Assembly: GCA_035403225.1 (NCBI GenBank)
Contig: DAONET010000009.1
Span: 1 to 64,000 of the forward strand
Length of the DNA stretch: 64,000 bases
Source of the DNA: DAIRDK01 sp035403225
GTDB taxonomy: Bacteria; Bacteroidota; Bacteroidia; Bacteroidales; FEN-979
Reading direction: 5' to 3'
The notes beneath the pieces were generated by a model. The model had not been told where the DNA came from. It did not search any database and worked only from the letters and a program-made list of their open reading frames with translations. Below, piece by piece: positions 9,001-18,349 of this stretch. Positions within the stretch are counted from its first letter, which is position 1, and each line of letters starts with the position of its first letter. Both the position numbers and the translations under genes were made by a program.

Positions 9001-12000
9001 ATGACAGATTTTGAAATATCATTGAATGCCCCCGACTACCTGTTTGAAACAAGTTGGGAAGTTTGTAATAAGGTCGGGGGTATTTATACTGTTATCTCAA
9101 CAAAAGCATTGACACTCGTCAATACTTTTCATGATAACTATATTCTGATAGGGCCGGAAGTCTGGAAAGAGGAGGGCACCAATCCCGATTTTACCGAAGA
9201 CAAACTTCTCTTCCGGTCATGGCGGGAAAAAGCAGAATCGGAGGGGCTTCGTCTCCGCATCGGCCGATGGAATATCCCCGGTGACCCTGTGACGATACTG
9301 GTCGATTTCACTCCGTTCTTCCCGGTAAAAGACGCCATCCTCACCAAACTCTGGGAAACATATAAACTCGACTCTATCAGCGGTGGATGGGATTACCTCG
9401 AACCGGCCCTCTTCGGATATGTGGCAGGGAAAGTGATCGAAAGCTTTTATGAATTTAATCTCTCGGGACTCGATCGTATCGTGGCTCAGTTCCACGAATG
9501 GATGACCGGTACCGGGATTCTGTACCTGAAAGAACATGTCCCGCAGGCCGGAACGATCTTCACGACCCATGCTACCGTGCTGGGAAGATGTATCGCCGGT
9601 AACGGATTGCCATTATACAAAGATATTGCTCAATACAACGGAGAAGTCATGGCCCGACAGTTTGGCGTGGTCTCCAAATATTCCCTCGAACGACTTTCAG
9701 CACAGGAAAGTGATTGCTTTACTACCGTCAGCCGGATCACCGATCAGGAATGCGCACAATTTCTGGGCAAACCGGTTGATGTGATCACCCCGAACGGGTT
9801 TGAAGATTCGTTCATCCCTGACAGCGAAGAACTGGAAAACATCCGACAGGACGCCCGGGCCCAAATCCTTCAGGTGACCCGCGCTCTGCTCAATCAAAAT
9901 ATTCCCAACGACGCCATATTACTGATCAACAGCGGAAGGTATGAGTTTCATAACAAAGGCATCGACCTCTTCATCGATGCCATGGGTCAGCTGAACCAGC
10001 ATAAAAACCTGCGACATCCGGTCGTCGCTTTTCTTACCATCCCTGCCAACCAAACCGGCCCCCGCAAAGAATTGCTCGACCGTTTGAAAACTACTGATTT
10101 TGCTCACCCCATCGTCGGCGAGTATCTTACCCATGGTATGCACGAACCGGAAAACGATGCAATCCTTCGCCGTATCAGCGGAAATAACTTGCATAACAGT
10201 CCGCTGGATAACGTCAAGATTGTCTTTGTCCCGGCTTACCTCAACGGCAACGATGGCATTTTCAACACTACCTATTATAATCTGCTGGCCGGCTTTGATG
10301 CATCTGTGTTCCCCTCTTATTATGAACCCTGGGGGTATACCCCGCTGGAAAGTCTGGCTTTTCATGTCCCCGCTATTACCACTTCTCTCGCCGGCTTCGG
10401 AGTGTGGATCGAGGAAAGAGCCTTGCAGATAAGGGGATCGGCCATGGTCATCAAACGTTCCGACGATAACGATGCACAGGTGGTGAAAGAGATCGTGGCA
10501 GCCATCGCACGGTTTACCATCCTGACACCGGATCAACGGGCCACCGGACGTCTCCGCGCTAACGAGATCAGCAAATCGGCACTCTGGAAAAACCTGGGAA
10601 AACATTACTTCGAAGCATTCTCCATCGCCATCAACCAGACTCAGGAACGAGCCCATTTCTATTTTGGAAAACAACCCAAAGGACAAGAAGTCTTAGGACT
10701 GAAGAAATTCGATATCAAACCCAAATGGAAAAAAGTCCTGGTCCAGCAACGCATTCCCGAGAACCTGCAAGGTCTGGAACGGTTGACCAAAAACCTTTGG
10801 TGGAGCTGGCATTATGAAGGGATCGAACTCTTTGAGATGATCAACCACGACCGTTGGTATGAGTTGAAGTTCAATCCGATCGCACTACTCGAATCCCTTA
10901 CCATCCGTGAGCTGAGAGAATTGAGCTCCAACGAAGCATTTATAGCGAAACTCAATACTGTCGTAGGAAAGTTCGATGCCTATATGGCCAAAGCAGCGGA
11001 AAAACCCGCTGACATGGTCGCCTATTTCAGTATGGAATTCGGACTACACAGCAGCCTCAAGATATACTCTGGCGGGTTGGGCCTTCTGGCAGGCGATTAT
11101 CTGAAGGAAGCCAGCGACTCAAATTATAACATGATCGGTATCGGACTGTTGTATCGCTATGGATATTTTCAGCAGGAACTGTCCGTTCATGGAGATCAGG
11201 TTGCTACCTATTCGCCACAGAAATTTACGCATCTGCCACTGCTCCCGGTACGCGATACGGATGGAAACTGGATGCGGGTAGCTTTTACTTTCCCCGGCCG
11301 GACTATGTATGCCAAGATATGGAAGGTAGATGTGGGACGCATCCCTTTATATCTCCTTGATACCGATTTTGCCGAGAATATTGAATCTGACCGGACGATC
11401 ACAAACCAACTCTACGGCGGCGATTGGGAAAACCGGATGAAGCAGGAACTCCTCCTGGGAATCGGGGGAATCCGGATGATCAATCAGCTTGGATTGAAGC
11501 CAACCCTGTATCATTGCAATGAAGGGCATGCTGCTTTTATCGGGCTGGAAAGATTGAAAAACCTGATACAGAAGAAACATCTTACTTTCATTCAGGCGGT
11601 GGAAGTGGTGAGAGCATCCACTCTTTTCACTACTCATACCCCTGTCCCTGCAGGTCACGATACCTTCACCGAAGACCTGATGCGACGTTTCCTTTCTCAT
11701 ATTCCGGATTATCTTGAGATTTCATGGGATCAGTTCATGAATCTGGGACGAATGGTGGAAAATGACCCGAATGAAAAGTTTTCCATGAGCGTCTTTGCGG
11801 CAAAGCTTTCCCAGGAGGTCAATGGAGTCAGTCGCATTCACGGCAGAGTTACCCGCGAAATGTTCGACAAAATGTACCCCGGTTATTTTCCGGAAGAGTT
11901 GCCCATCGGTTATGTGACCAATGGCGTTCATCTTCCTACATGGACTGCCAGAAGCTGGCAGCAGTTGTATGAGAAAACATTCGGAGAGGGATTCATCGCC

Positions 12001-13254
12001 GACCAATCCAACGCAGACTGCTGGAAAAAGATACATGAAGTGGATGATGCCCTGGTGTGGAATATTCACCTGAAACAAAAAAATCAACTGTGGGAGTACA
12101 TCATCGACCGTGCAATCAAGGATACCACACGCAGGCATGAAAATCCCAAACCGATCTTCACCATACGCGATGAATCCAATCCTGCAGCGCTGACCATCGG
12201 TTTCGCCCGGCGCTTTGCCACCTACAAAAGAGGAGACCTGTTGTTCACCAATCTCGATCGTCTATCGGACATTGTCAACAACCGGAAGAAGCCCGTACGT
12301 TTCCTGTTTGCCGGGAAAGCACATCCTGACGACACAGCAGGACAGGATCTGATCCGGAAGATTTTTACTGTTTCCCGCATGCCACAGTTCCTGGGGAAAA
12401 TCATCTTTGTTGAAAACTACGATATTGAGTTGGCCAAATACCTGGTGAGAGGGGTTGACATCTGGTTGAACACACCGACACGCCCACTCGAAGCATCCGG
12501 GACCAGTGGGGAAAAAGCAGCCTTAAACGGTGTCCTCAACTTCAGTGTGCTCGACGGATGGTGGGCCGAAGGTTACAAACCCGGAGCCGGCTGGGCGCTC
12601 ATGGAAGAGAGTATTTACGATAACGCGCAATTTCAGGATGAACTTGATGCCGAAACGATCTATTCCCTTCTCGAAGATGAAATTGTCCCGCTCTATTATG
12701 ATGTCAACTCGAAGAAGATACCGGTAAAATGGGTCTCGTACATGAAAAACAGCATCGCTGATATCGCTCCGCATTTTACCATGAAACGTCAACTCGACGA
12801 TTATATCCGGCTGTATTATAACCGGATGATCGAACGTTCCTTGAGGTTAAAAGCCGATAATTACCAGATCGCCTGCGATATTGCTGCCTGGAAGCGAAAG
12901 ATTCTGAAAGGATGGGACCAGATTGAAGTCATTAAGATAAAAACACCCGATTCCTCGAGACGACCGCTTGACCTGGGAGAACCATTTAAGGCCGAAGTGG
13001 TGTTGAATACCTATGAAATCCCACCGGAGGAAATCGGTATCGAAGTTATTTTCGGAAAGAAGATCAACGATGTGGTCAGACATCCTGAAATGATCTTCGA
13101 AATGAAGATTGCCAAAACCGGGAAAAGAGGGGCTTTGTATGCATGCGAGATTGAAATCGACCGGGCAGGTGTGTATGACTTTGTTTTCAGGGTTTTCCCG
13201 AAAAATTCGTTATTGCCTCACCGTCAGGACTTCCCCTTGGTGAAGTGGATATAG
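9001..13254 (+). CDS. glycogen synthase (GT3) - glycogen phosphorylase (GT35) fusion
   Basis: One 1417-residue protein carries both the making and the breaking enzyme of glycogen. Residues 1 to about 560 match eukaryotic-type glycogen synthase (GT3): FETSWEVCNKVGGIYTVIS at the N-terminus and an E-x7-E motif in EPWGYTPLE. From about residue 580 follows an alpha-glucan phosphorylase: an N-terminal helical region (LTKNLWWSWHYEG), YFSMEFGLHSS, GLGLLAGDYLKEASD, and the pyridoxal-phosphate site EASGTSGEKAALNG with Lys1172. GT3 enzymes usually take UDP-glucose, which fits the lack of glgC nearby. The frame is continuous with no sign of a sequencing join. It is the last gene of the cluster, followed by a terminator. 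I believe similar fusions occur in other Bacteroidales, but could not check. Confidence 0.92.
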   Translation: MTDFEISLNAPDYLFETSWEVCNKVGGIYTVISTKALTLVNTFHDNYILIGPEVWKEEGTNPDFTEDKLLFRSWREKAESEGLRLRIGRWNIPGDPVTILVDFTPFFPVKDAILTKLWETYKLDSISGGWDYLEPALFGYVAGKVIESFYEFNLSGLDRIVAQFHEWMTGTGILYLKEHVPQAGTIFTTHATVLGRCIAGNGLPLYKDIAQYNGEVMARQFGVVSKYSLERLSAQESDCFTTVSRITDQECAQFLGKPVDVITPNGFEDSFIPDSEELENIRQDARAQILQVTRALLNQNIPNDAILLINSGRYEFHNKGIDLFIDAMGQLNQHKNLRHPVVAFLTIPANQTGPRKELLDRLKTTDFAHPIVGEYLTHGMHEPENDAILRRISGNNLHNSPLDNVKIVFVPAYLNGNDGIFNTTYYNLLAGFDASVFPSYYEPWGYTPLESLAFHVPAITTSLAGFGVWIEERALQIRGSAMVIKRSDDNDAQVVKEIVAAIARFTILTPDQRATGRLRANEISKSALWKNLGKHYFEAFSIAINQTQERAHFYFGKQPKGQEVLGLKKFDIKPKWKKVLVQQRIPENLQGLERLTKNLWWSWHYEGIELFEMINHDRWYELKFNPIALLESLTIRELRELSSNEAFIAKLNTVVGKFDAYMAKAAEKPADMVAYFSMEFGLHSSLKIYSGGLGLLAGDYLKEASDSNYNMIGIGLLYRYGYFQQELSVHGDQVATYSPQKFTHLPLLPVRDTDGNWMRVAFTFPGRTMYAKIWKVDVGRIPLYLLDTDFAENIESDRTITNQLYGGDWENRMKQELLLGIGGIRMINQLGLKPTLYHCNEGHAAFIGLERLKNLIQKKHLTFIQAVEVVRASTLFTTHTPVPAGHDTFTEDLMRRFLSHIPDYLEISWDQFMNLGRMVENDPNEKFSMSVFAAKLSQEVNGVSRIHGRVTREMFDKMYPGYFPEELPIGYVTNGVHLPTWTARSWQQLYEKTFGEGFIADQSNADCWKKIHEVDDALVWNIHLKQKNQLWEYIIDRAIKDTTRRHENPKPIFTIRDESNPAALTIGFARRFATYKRGDLLFTNLDRLSDIVNNRKKPVRFLFAGKAHPDDTAGQDLIRKIFTVSRMPQFLGKIIFVENYDIELAKYLVRGVDIWLNTPTRPLEASGTSGEKAALNGVLNFSVLDGWWAEGYKPGAGWALMEESIYDNAQFQDELDAETIYSLLEDEIVPLYYDVNSKKIPVKWVSYMKNSIADIAPHFTMKRQLDDYIRLYYNRMIERSLRLKADNYQIACDIAAWKRKILKGWDQIEVIKIKTPDSSRRPLDLGEPFKAEVVLNTYEIPPEEIGIEVIFGKKINDVVRHPEMIFEMKIAKTGKRGALYACEIEIDRAGVYDFVFRVFPKNSLLPHRQDFPLVKWI

Positions 13255-13288
13255 GACATAAGTCCTGTTATAGAAGGGTAAACAGGAG

Positions 13289-13322
13289 AGACCCCGGTGA
13301 GCCGAATTCGCCGGGGTCTTTT
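13289..13322 (+). terminator. rho-independent terminator after the glycogen cluster
   Basis: A perfect 9-bp stem AGACCCCGG (13289-13297) / CCGGGGTCT (13311-13319), with a 13-base loop holding the small palindrome CGAATTCG, followed by a short T tract. It sits 34 bases after the fusion gene and before the fabG promoter. Confidence 0.85.
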
Positions 13323-13334
13323 ATAAAAATCTTG

Positions 13335-13343
13335 TAAATTTGC
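13335..13343 (+). promoter_or_regulatory. -7 box (TAAATTTGC) for fabG
   Basis: Full match to TAnnTTTG plus C, 18 bases before the fabG ATG and just after the terminator of the previous cluster, so fabG begins a new transcription unit. Confidence 0.6.
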
Positions 13344-13361
13344 GCATCAAATATAATCGAC

Positions 13362-14108
13362 ATGAAATTACTTGAAGGTAAAACTGCGCTGATCACCGGC
13401 GCAAATCGTGGTATTGGAAGGGCTATCGCTTTGAAGTTTGCTTCGGAAGGAGCCCATGTTGCATTCTCGGATATTGTTTATAACGAGAATTCCACCAGCC
13501 TCGAAAATGAAGCAAAAGCGATGGGTGTCAATTGTAAAGGCTACGTGGCTGATGCATCCTCTTTGACAGCCAGCGAAGAATTGGTGAATAATGTCTTGAC
13601 TGATTTTCAGAAAATCGATATTCTGGTAAACAATGCAGGCATTACCCGTGACAACCTGTTGATGCGTATTACGGAAGCAGATTGGGATCTGGTCATCAAG
13701 GTGAACCTCAAGTCGGTATTCAACATGACCAAAGCGGTTCAACGGATCATGATCAAGCAGCGTTCCGGCGTCATCCTTAATATGAGTTCAGTGGTAGGAC
13801 AGGATGGAAACGCAGGGCAGGCAAATTATTCTGCCTCCAAGGCCGGTATTATCGGCTTTACCAAATCCATTGCCAAAGAACTGGGATCACGTAACATTCG
13901 TTGCAACGCTATCGCTCCCGGTTTTATCGAAACGGAAATGACGGCCAAGCTGCCCGAAGAACACCGCAAGGGATGGATTGATAAGATCCCCTTACGCCGT
14001 GGCGGAACAGCCGATGATGTAGCAAACGTAACTCTCTTCCTGGCCTCTGATCTGGCTTCGTACATGTCAGGACAAGTACTGAGTGTTTGCGGCGGAATGC
14101 ATTCTTAA
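13362..14108 (+). CDS. fabG: 3-oxoacyl-[acyl-carrier-protein] reductase
   Basis: NADPH-dependent short-chain reductase of the fatty acid elongation cycle. The 248 residues match FabG throughout: cofactor motif TGANRGIG (GxxxGxG), DILVNNAGITRD, catalytic Ser in ILNMSSVVG, the YxxxK pair in YSASKAGIIGFTKS, and the ending MSGQVLSVCGGMHS typical of FabG. It has its own promoter box, and the next gene begins 12 bases after its stop, so the two are probably cotranscribed. Confidence 0.96.
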   Translation: MKLLEGKTALITGANRGIGRAIALKFASEGAHVAFSDIVYNENSTSLENEAKAMGVNCKGYVADASSLTASEELVNNVLTDFQKIDILVNNAGITRDNLLMRITEADWDLVIKVNLKSVFNMTKAVQRIMIKQRSGVILNMSSVVGQDGNAGQANYSASKAGIIGFTKSIAKELGSRNIRCNAIAPGFIETEMTAKLPEEHRKGWIDKIPLRRGGTADDVANVTLFLASDLASYMSGQVLSVCGGMHS

Positions 14109-14120
14109 TTTATATTTCTT

Positions 14121-16190
14121 GTGGGACTGGTTACAGAATACCCGCTTTGGTTCATCCTTTTTTGCATACTGCTTGGCGCAGCCTATGCCATAGCTCTTTA
14201 TTACCGTGCCAAATCAGAGGTGAGCCCACGCATGATGATTCTGTTGGCCATTTTCCGCTTTCTTTCCGTTTTCTTTATTTCTTTTCTGCTGCTTTCCCCG
14301 CTCATAAAAAAGCGGGTGAAGACAGTGGAGAAGCCGTTGATCGCGATCGGACTGGATAATTCCAGGTCTGTCGTTTTGGGGAAAGATTCGGCCTCGTACC
14401 GCAAGGATTTCCCGGAACAGATGGCTTCGTTCATTCGCTCACTGGAAAAAAAGTTCGAAGTGCGGACCTATGTTTTTGGTGAATCGGTGAGAGAAGGAAC
14501 AGAACCGGGATTCACGGATAAGATCACCAATATCTCTTCATTCTTCGGGGAAATGGAAAAACGTCTCGCCGGACGGAATGTAGGAGCCGTGATCATCGCT
14601 TCCGACGGGATCTACAACCAGGGGTTGAATCCCGTGTACGCCGTCCAACGGATATCCTGGCCCATTTATGCTGTCAGCATGGGGGATACCATCCGGAAAA
14701 GAGATATCCTCGTCAGGAAAGTCATCTTTAACCGGCAGGCGTTCCTGGGCGATCATTTTCCCGCAGAGATCATGGTGGAAGCCATGAAATGTCGGGGAGA
14801 AACGGCTGTATTAAAAGTGATGAAAGGCGCCAAAACACTGGCTGAGATCCCGGTGAATGTGAATAGCGACCGCTATTCGCGGAAGTTCGCTGTGCAGATC
14901 GAAGCCACTGAAAAAGGATTGCAACACTACACGGTCACTTTATCTCCCGTGAAGAATGAATATACCCAGGTTAACAACCGCCGTGACTTTTTCGTGGAGG
15001 TGGTGGATGAACAACAGAAGGTGGCAATCCTGTTCGACGCTCCCCACCCGGATATCGCGGCTATCCGCGAAGCCCTGGAATCGGGAATCCGCTTCAATGT
15101 ATCGGTTTCAGAATTGTCCAAATTTTCAGAGAATCCCAATGACTTTGATCTGATCATCCTCTATCAGCTGCCTTCCGTTTCAGGCGTCATGGAAACAAGC
15201 CGGATACTGAAGTCGTCGGCTTCCCTGCTGTATGTCCTTGGTACGCACAGCGACCTGTTCTCTTTCAACCACCTCGGAACAGGTCTGACCATCACCTCGC
15301 AGAAAAGCTCGTACACCGAGTCGCAACCGGTGATCAATCGATCATTCCCGTTGTTCAGCGTGGAAAAAGAGATGCAGGACGTGATGGATGATTATCCGCC
15401 ACTGGTATGCCCGTTCGGCACTTACCAGTCTTCTCCTCTTTCCGATGTCTTCCTCTTTCAGAAAATCGGAGCGGTAACCTCACAGTTTCCCATGGTCATC
15501 TTCTTCAGGAACGGGGACAAGAAATCGGGAGTGATAACCGGGGAGAACCTATGGCGCTGGCGCCTTTCCGATTTTGTACAGAAAGGCGATCATCATGAAT
15601 TCGATGAATTGATCTCAAAAATCGCCATGTACTTGTCGGTGAAAGGCGATAAAAGCTTCTTCAGGGTAAATGTGAAGAACCCCATCCCTGAAAACGAGAA
15701 CGTGGAATTCACGGCGGATGTGAGAAACCAAAGTTACGAACTGATCAATGATCCGGATGTGACGCTGGTCATCAAAGACGGCAACGGAAAGCTTTTTCCT
15801 TTCGTCATGGCCAAAACGGGGACAGATTATTACCTGAATGCCGGTAATTTCCCGGCCGGAGAATATTCTTACGAAGCATCTGTGAGCGTTGGAAAGAACA
15901 AGTACGTGAAAAAGGGCGCCTTCATGGTCGAGCCCATCAATCTCGAAGCGCTCAATATGGTAGCCGATTATGCCTTGCTGAATCAACTTACTGTTTCCCA
16001 TGACGGATATACCACAACTCCTGACGGGTTACCGGAACTGGCGAAAAAGTTGCTTCAACGCGACGATATTTCCTCCGTATCCCACTTTACGAAACGCTAC
16101 AGCGACCTCACCGGCACATGGTGGGTTTTCGTGCTGATCATAGGACTTTTAGCCGTCGAGTGGACTATCCGTAAAAGATCGGGCATGTAG
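14121..16190 (+). CDS. VWA-like membrane protein of unknown role
   Basis: A 689-residue protein with a transmembrane helix at about residues 8-27, a second at about 38-60, and a third at the C-terminus (WWVFVLIIGLLAVEWTIRKRSG). The large part between is probably periplasmic. It contains a von Willebrand A-like region with GLDNSRS, matching the metal-site pattern DxSxS, followed by VGAVIIASDGIYNQGLNPV. Such membrane-anchored VWA proteins are common in Bacteroidetes; their function is not settled. The start is GTG at 14121, the only start codon that keeps the first membrane segment. The gene follows fabG by 12 bases with no link in function that I can name. Confidence 0.8.
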   Translation: MGLVTEYPLWFILFCILLGAAYAIALYYRAKSEVSPRMMILLAIFRFLSVFFISFLLLSPLIKKRVKTVEKPLIAIGLDNSRSVVLGKDSASYRKDFPEQMASFIRSLEKKFEVRTYVFGESVREGTEPGFTDKITNISSFFGEMEKRLAGRNVGAVIIASDGIYNQGLNPVYAVQRISWPIYAVSMGDTIRKRDILVRKVIFNRQAFLGDHFPAEIMVEAMKCRGETAVLKVMKGAKTLAEIPVNVNSDRYSRKFAVQIEATEKGLQHYTVTLSPVKNEYTQVNNRRDFFVEVVDEQQKVAILFDAPHPDIAAIREALESGIRFNVSVSELSKFSENPNDFDLIILYQLPSVSGVMETSRILKSSASLLYVLGTHSDLFSFNHLGTGLTITSQKSSYTESQPVINRSFPLFSVEKEMQDVMDDYPPLVCPFGTYQSSPLSDVFLFQKIGAVTSQFPMVIFFRNGDKKSGVITGENLWRWRLSDFVQKGDHHEFDELISKIAMYLSVKGDKSFFRVNVKNPIPENENVEFTADVRNQSYELINDPDVTLVIKDGNGKLFPFVMAKTGTDYYLNAGNFPAGEYSYEASVSVGKNKYVKKGAFMVEPINLEALNMVADYALLNQLTVSHDGYTTTPDGLPELAKKLLQRDDISSVSHFTKRYSDLTGTWWVFVLIIGLLAVEWTIRKRSGM

Positions 16191-16198
16191 ATCTGAAT

Positions 16199-16217
16199 AA
16201 ACACGGGTCGTGTTTTG
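16199..16217 (+). terminator. possible weak terminator or leader hairpin before the M48 protease
   Basis: Perfect 7-bp arms AAACACG / CGTGTTT with a 3-base loop, ending in four T residues. It lies 8 bases after the stop of the VWA-like gene and 21 bases before the next start. The stem is short and only half GC, so efficiency is doubtful. Confidence 0.4.
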
Positions 16218-16238
16218 TCAATATAAACATATGTTCAT

Positions 16239-17522
16239 ATGATACAAACTTTTTTTATCATTATCCTGGTTATCGTACTATTGAATTATCTGCTCGAAAG
16301 GTTTCTGGAATCCCTGAATTTGTCGCGGATGACGGGAGAATTACCGACGGAACTGTCAGGTATCTACGATCCGGAACGATATAAAAAATCGCAGCAATAC
16401 CTGAGAACAAAACAACGATTCGCTCTGATCACCTCTACGCTTACTTTTACCGCCATTCTGGCAATGCTGATGTCAGGCGGATTCGGGTGGCTCGATTTTC
16501 TTTTCCGGGGTATCACTTCGCATCCGGTATGGCTCGCCTTGCTTTTCTTCGGCACACTGGGACTGGCTTCCTCGCTGTTGACGATACCTTTTGAACTTTA
16601 TTCGGTGTTTGTGATTGAAGAAAAGTTTGGATTCAATACGATGACGGTGAAGACATTCATTTTGGATAAACTGAAAGGATGGTTACTGGGCGGCGTAATA
16701 GGAGGGGGATTGTTGGCTCTCGTGACTTTTATCTATACCTCCGCCGGAAGTTGGTTCTGGCTGCTGGTATGGGGTATCATCACGGTATTCATGGTGTTTA
16801 TGACCATGTTCTATTCCAATCTGATCGTACCGCTTTTCAATAAACAAACGCCGCTTGATGCCGGCCCGCTCCGCAATGCCATTGAGGCCTTCGCGAAAAA
16901 GGTGGGATTTAAACTGAAAAATATCTATGTCATCAACGGCTCAAAACGGTCAAAGAAAGCCAATGCTTATTTCACCGGTCTTGGCACCCAAAAACGGATT
17001 GTCCTATACGATACGCTGATAGAAAACCATACTACGGATGAATTGGTTTCCGTACTGGCTCATGAAATAGGGCATTATAAGAAGAAACACACTACTCAGG
17101 GGATCATTCTTTCCATTCTTCAGAACGGTTTCATGTTATTCATTCTCTCCTGGTTCATCAAACCCGGCAGTACCGTCTCGGCGGCTTTGTGTCAGTCAAT
17201 GGCCGGTTTCGCAGATATGGCGGTTCCTCAGAGTTTTCATGTGGGAATTCTGGCTTTCGGATTGTTGTACACACCCCTCTCGACACTCTTCAGCATGTTC
17301 GAGAATATGCTGTCCAGATCCAATGAATATGCAGCTGATCGCTATGCGGGTGTAAACTTTGACCCGACGGCGCTGCAAGAGGCGCTCAAGAAACTATCGG
17401 TGAATAACCTCTCCAACCTGAGACCTCATCCGGCTTATGTTTTCTTCTATTATTCTCATCCAACCCTGTTGCAACGCTTGCAGGCGCTGGAGAAAGTGAA
17501 AAAGGAAGGATCTGAGGTTTAA
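16239..17522 (+). CDS. M48 family metalloprotease (Ste24/CAAX protease-like)
   Basis: An integral-membrane zinc protease of 427 residues. The zinc motif is HEIGH in LAHEIGHYKKKH, with the downstream ligand Glu in SNEYAADRYAG. Several hydrophobic segments flank the N-terminal Peptidase_M48_N part (FIIILVIVLLNYLLERFL at the start, then FELYSVFVIEEKFGFN, characteristic of Ste24 relatives). In bacteria these proteins probably act in envelope quality control; substrates are unknown. The last four bases (TTAA) overlap the stop of the convergent ABC permease gene. Confidence 0.93.
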   Translation: MIQTFFIIILVIVLLNYLLERFLESLNLSRMTGELPTELSGIYDPERYKKSQQYLRTKQRFALITSTLTFTAILAMLMSGGFGWLDFLFRGITSHPVWLALLFFGTLGLASSLLTIPFELYSVFVIEEKFGFNTMTVKTFILDKLKGWLLGGVIGGGLLALVTFIYTSAGSWFWLLVWGIITVFMVFMTMFYSNLIVPLFNKQTPLDAGPLRNAIEAFAKKVGFKLKNIYVINGSKRSKKANAYFTGLGTQKRIVLYDTLIENHTTDELVSVLAHEIGHYKKKHTTQGIILSILQNGFMLFILSWFIKPGSTVSAALCQSMAGFADMAVPQSFHVGILAFGLLYTPLSTLFSMFENMLSRSNEYAADRYAGVNFDPTALQEALKKLSVNNLSNLRPHPAYVFFYYSHPTLLQRLQALEKVKKEGSEV

Positions 17523-18349
17523 AGATCTTTGTGATTCATTACATACGTTACGATTCCCAGCAGGATGCCGGCATAGATTACCGGGATCAGCAGTGATAAC
17601 GGTGAAAGACTGTCCTGTATCTGGAATCCAAGCATCCCGGTGAGTTTGGGTATGGACGGGTATTCGACGATCCGTATTACGGAGTTCACCGGCAGATAAG
17701 TATAAATCTTATTCTCAAACATAAAGGGAGCCTTGAGAAGAAAATAGAGGATGGGCTCGATGATGAGGGTATACAGTGTAAACAGGGCAATCGACAATCC
17801 GGTGTTGCGTAACATGAAGCCGAAAAAGAAGGCAAAGCACAGGAACGTAAGCATCTGTATAAAAAATCCGAAGACAAAATCCATATGCCTGAACGCGTCA
17901 CTGAAAGAACCTAAATCGGTATGCGTAATTCCGAGAATGAAGATGACCATGGTCACAATGACCGTCACCGTCAGCGATAAAACCACGAGAAACTGAAATT
18001 TGGAAACAAGAAATTCCTTCCTGCTCATACCATTGATGATATTCTGACGAATGGTCTTGTTAGCAAATTCCTGGGTGATGAGGATGATGACCAGAATGGC
18101 GGGGAATATCATCACATAACGGATGCTGGCGAAGAAGGTCATGTTTTGCCAGATATTCGGGAAGGTGTACAATACGGCCCGTGGTAACGGGATAGGCAGG
18201 TGTGAATTAATGTTGGAAACCATGGAGTTGATCATGACTTCCGCGAGCAAAATGCCTAAGGCCAGAAAGAGAAAATACAGGCCGAAAATGATCCAAAAGG
18301 TTTTATATGTAAGGATCTTTTTGAATTCTATTTTCAGAAGACGGATCAT
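17519..18349 (-). CDS. ABC-2 type transporter permease
   Basis: A 276-residue membrane protein with six predicted membrane segments: one near the N-terminus (FWIIFGLYFLFLALGILLAEV), then groups around residues 75, 105, 155, 190 and 250. It starts with the short amphipathic MIRLLKIEFKKILTYKTFW typical of ABC-2 permeases. Its ATG overlaps the stop of the upstream ATPase gene by four bases (ATGA), so the two are translationally coupled and form one exporter. The substrate cannot be told from sequence. Confidence 0.9.
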   Translation of the reverse strand: MIRLLKIEFKKILTYKTFWIIFGLYFLFLALGILLAEVMINSMVSNINSHLPIPLPRAVLYTFPNIWQNMTFFASIRYVMIFPAILVIILITQEFANKTIRQNIINGMSRKEFLVSKFQFLVVLSLTVTVIVTMVIFILGITHTDLGSFSDAFRHMDFVFGFFIQMLTFLCFAFFFGFMLRNTGLSIALFTLYTLIIEPILYFLLKAPFMFENKIYTYLPVNSVIRIVEYPSIPKLTGMLGFQIQDSLSPLSLLIPVIYAGILLGIVTYVMNHKDL

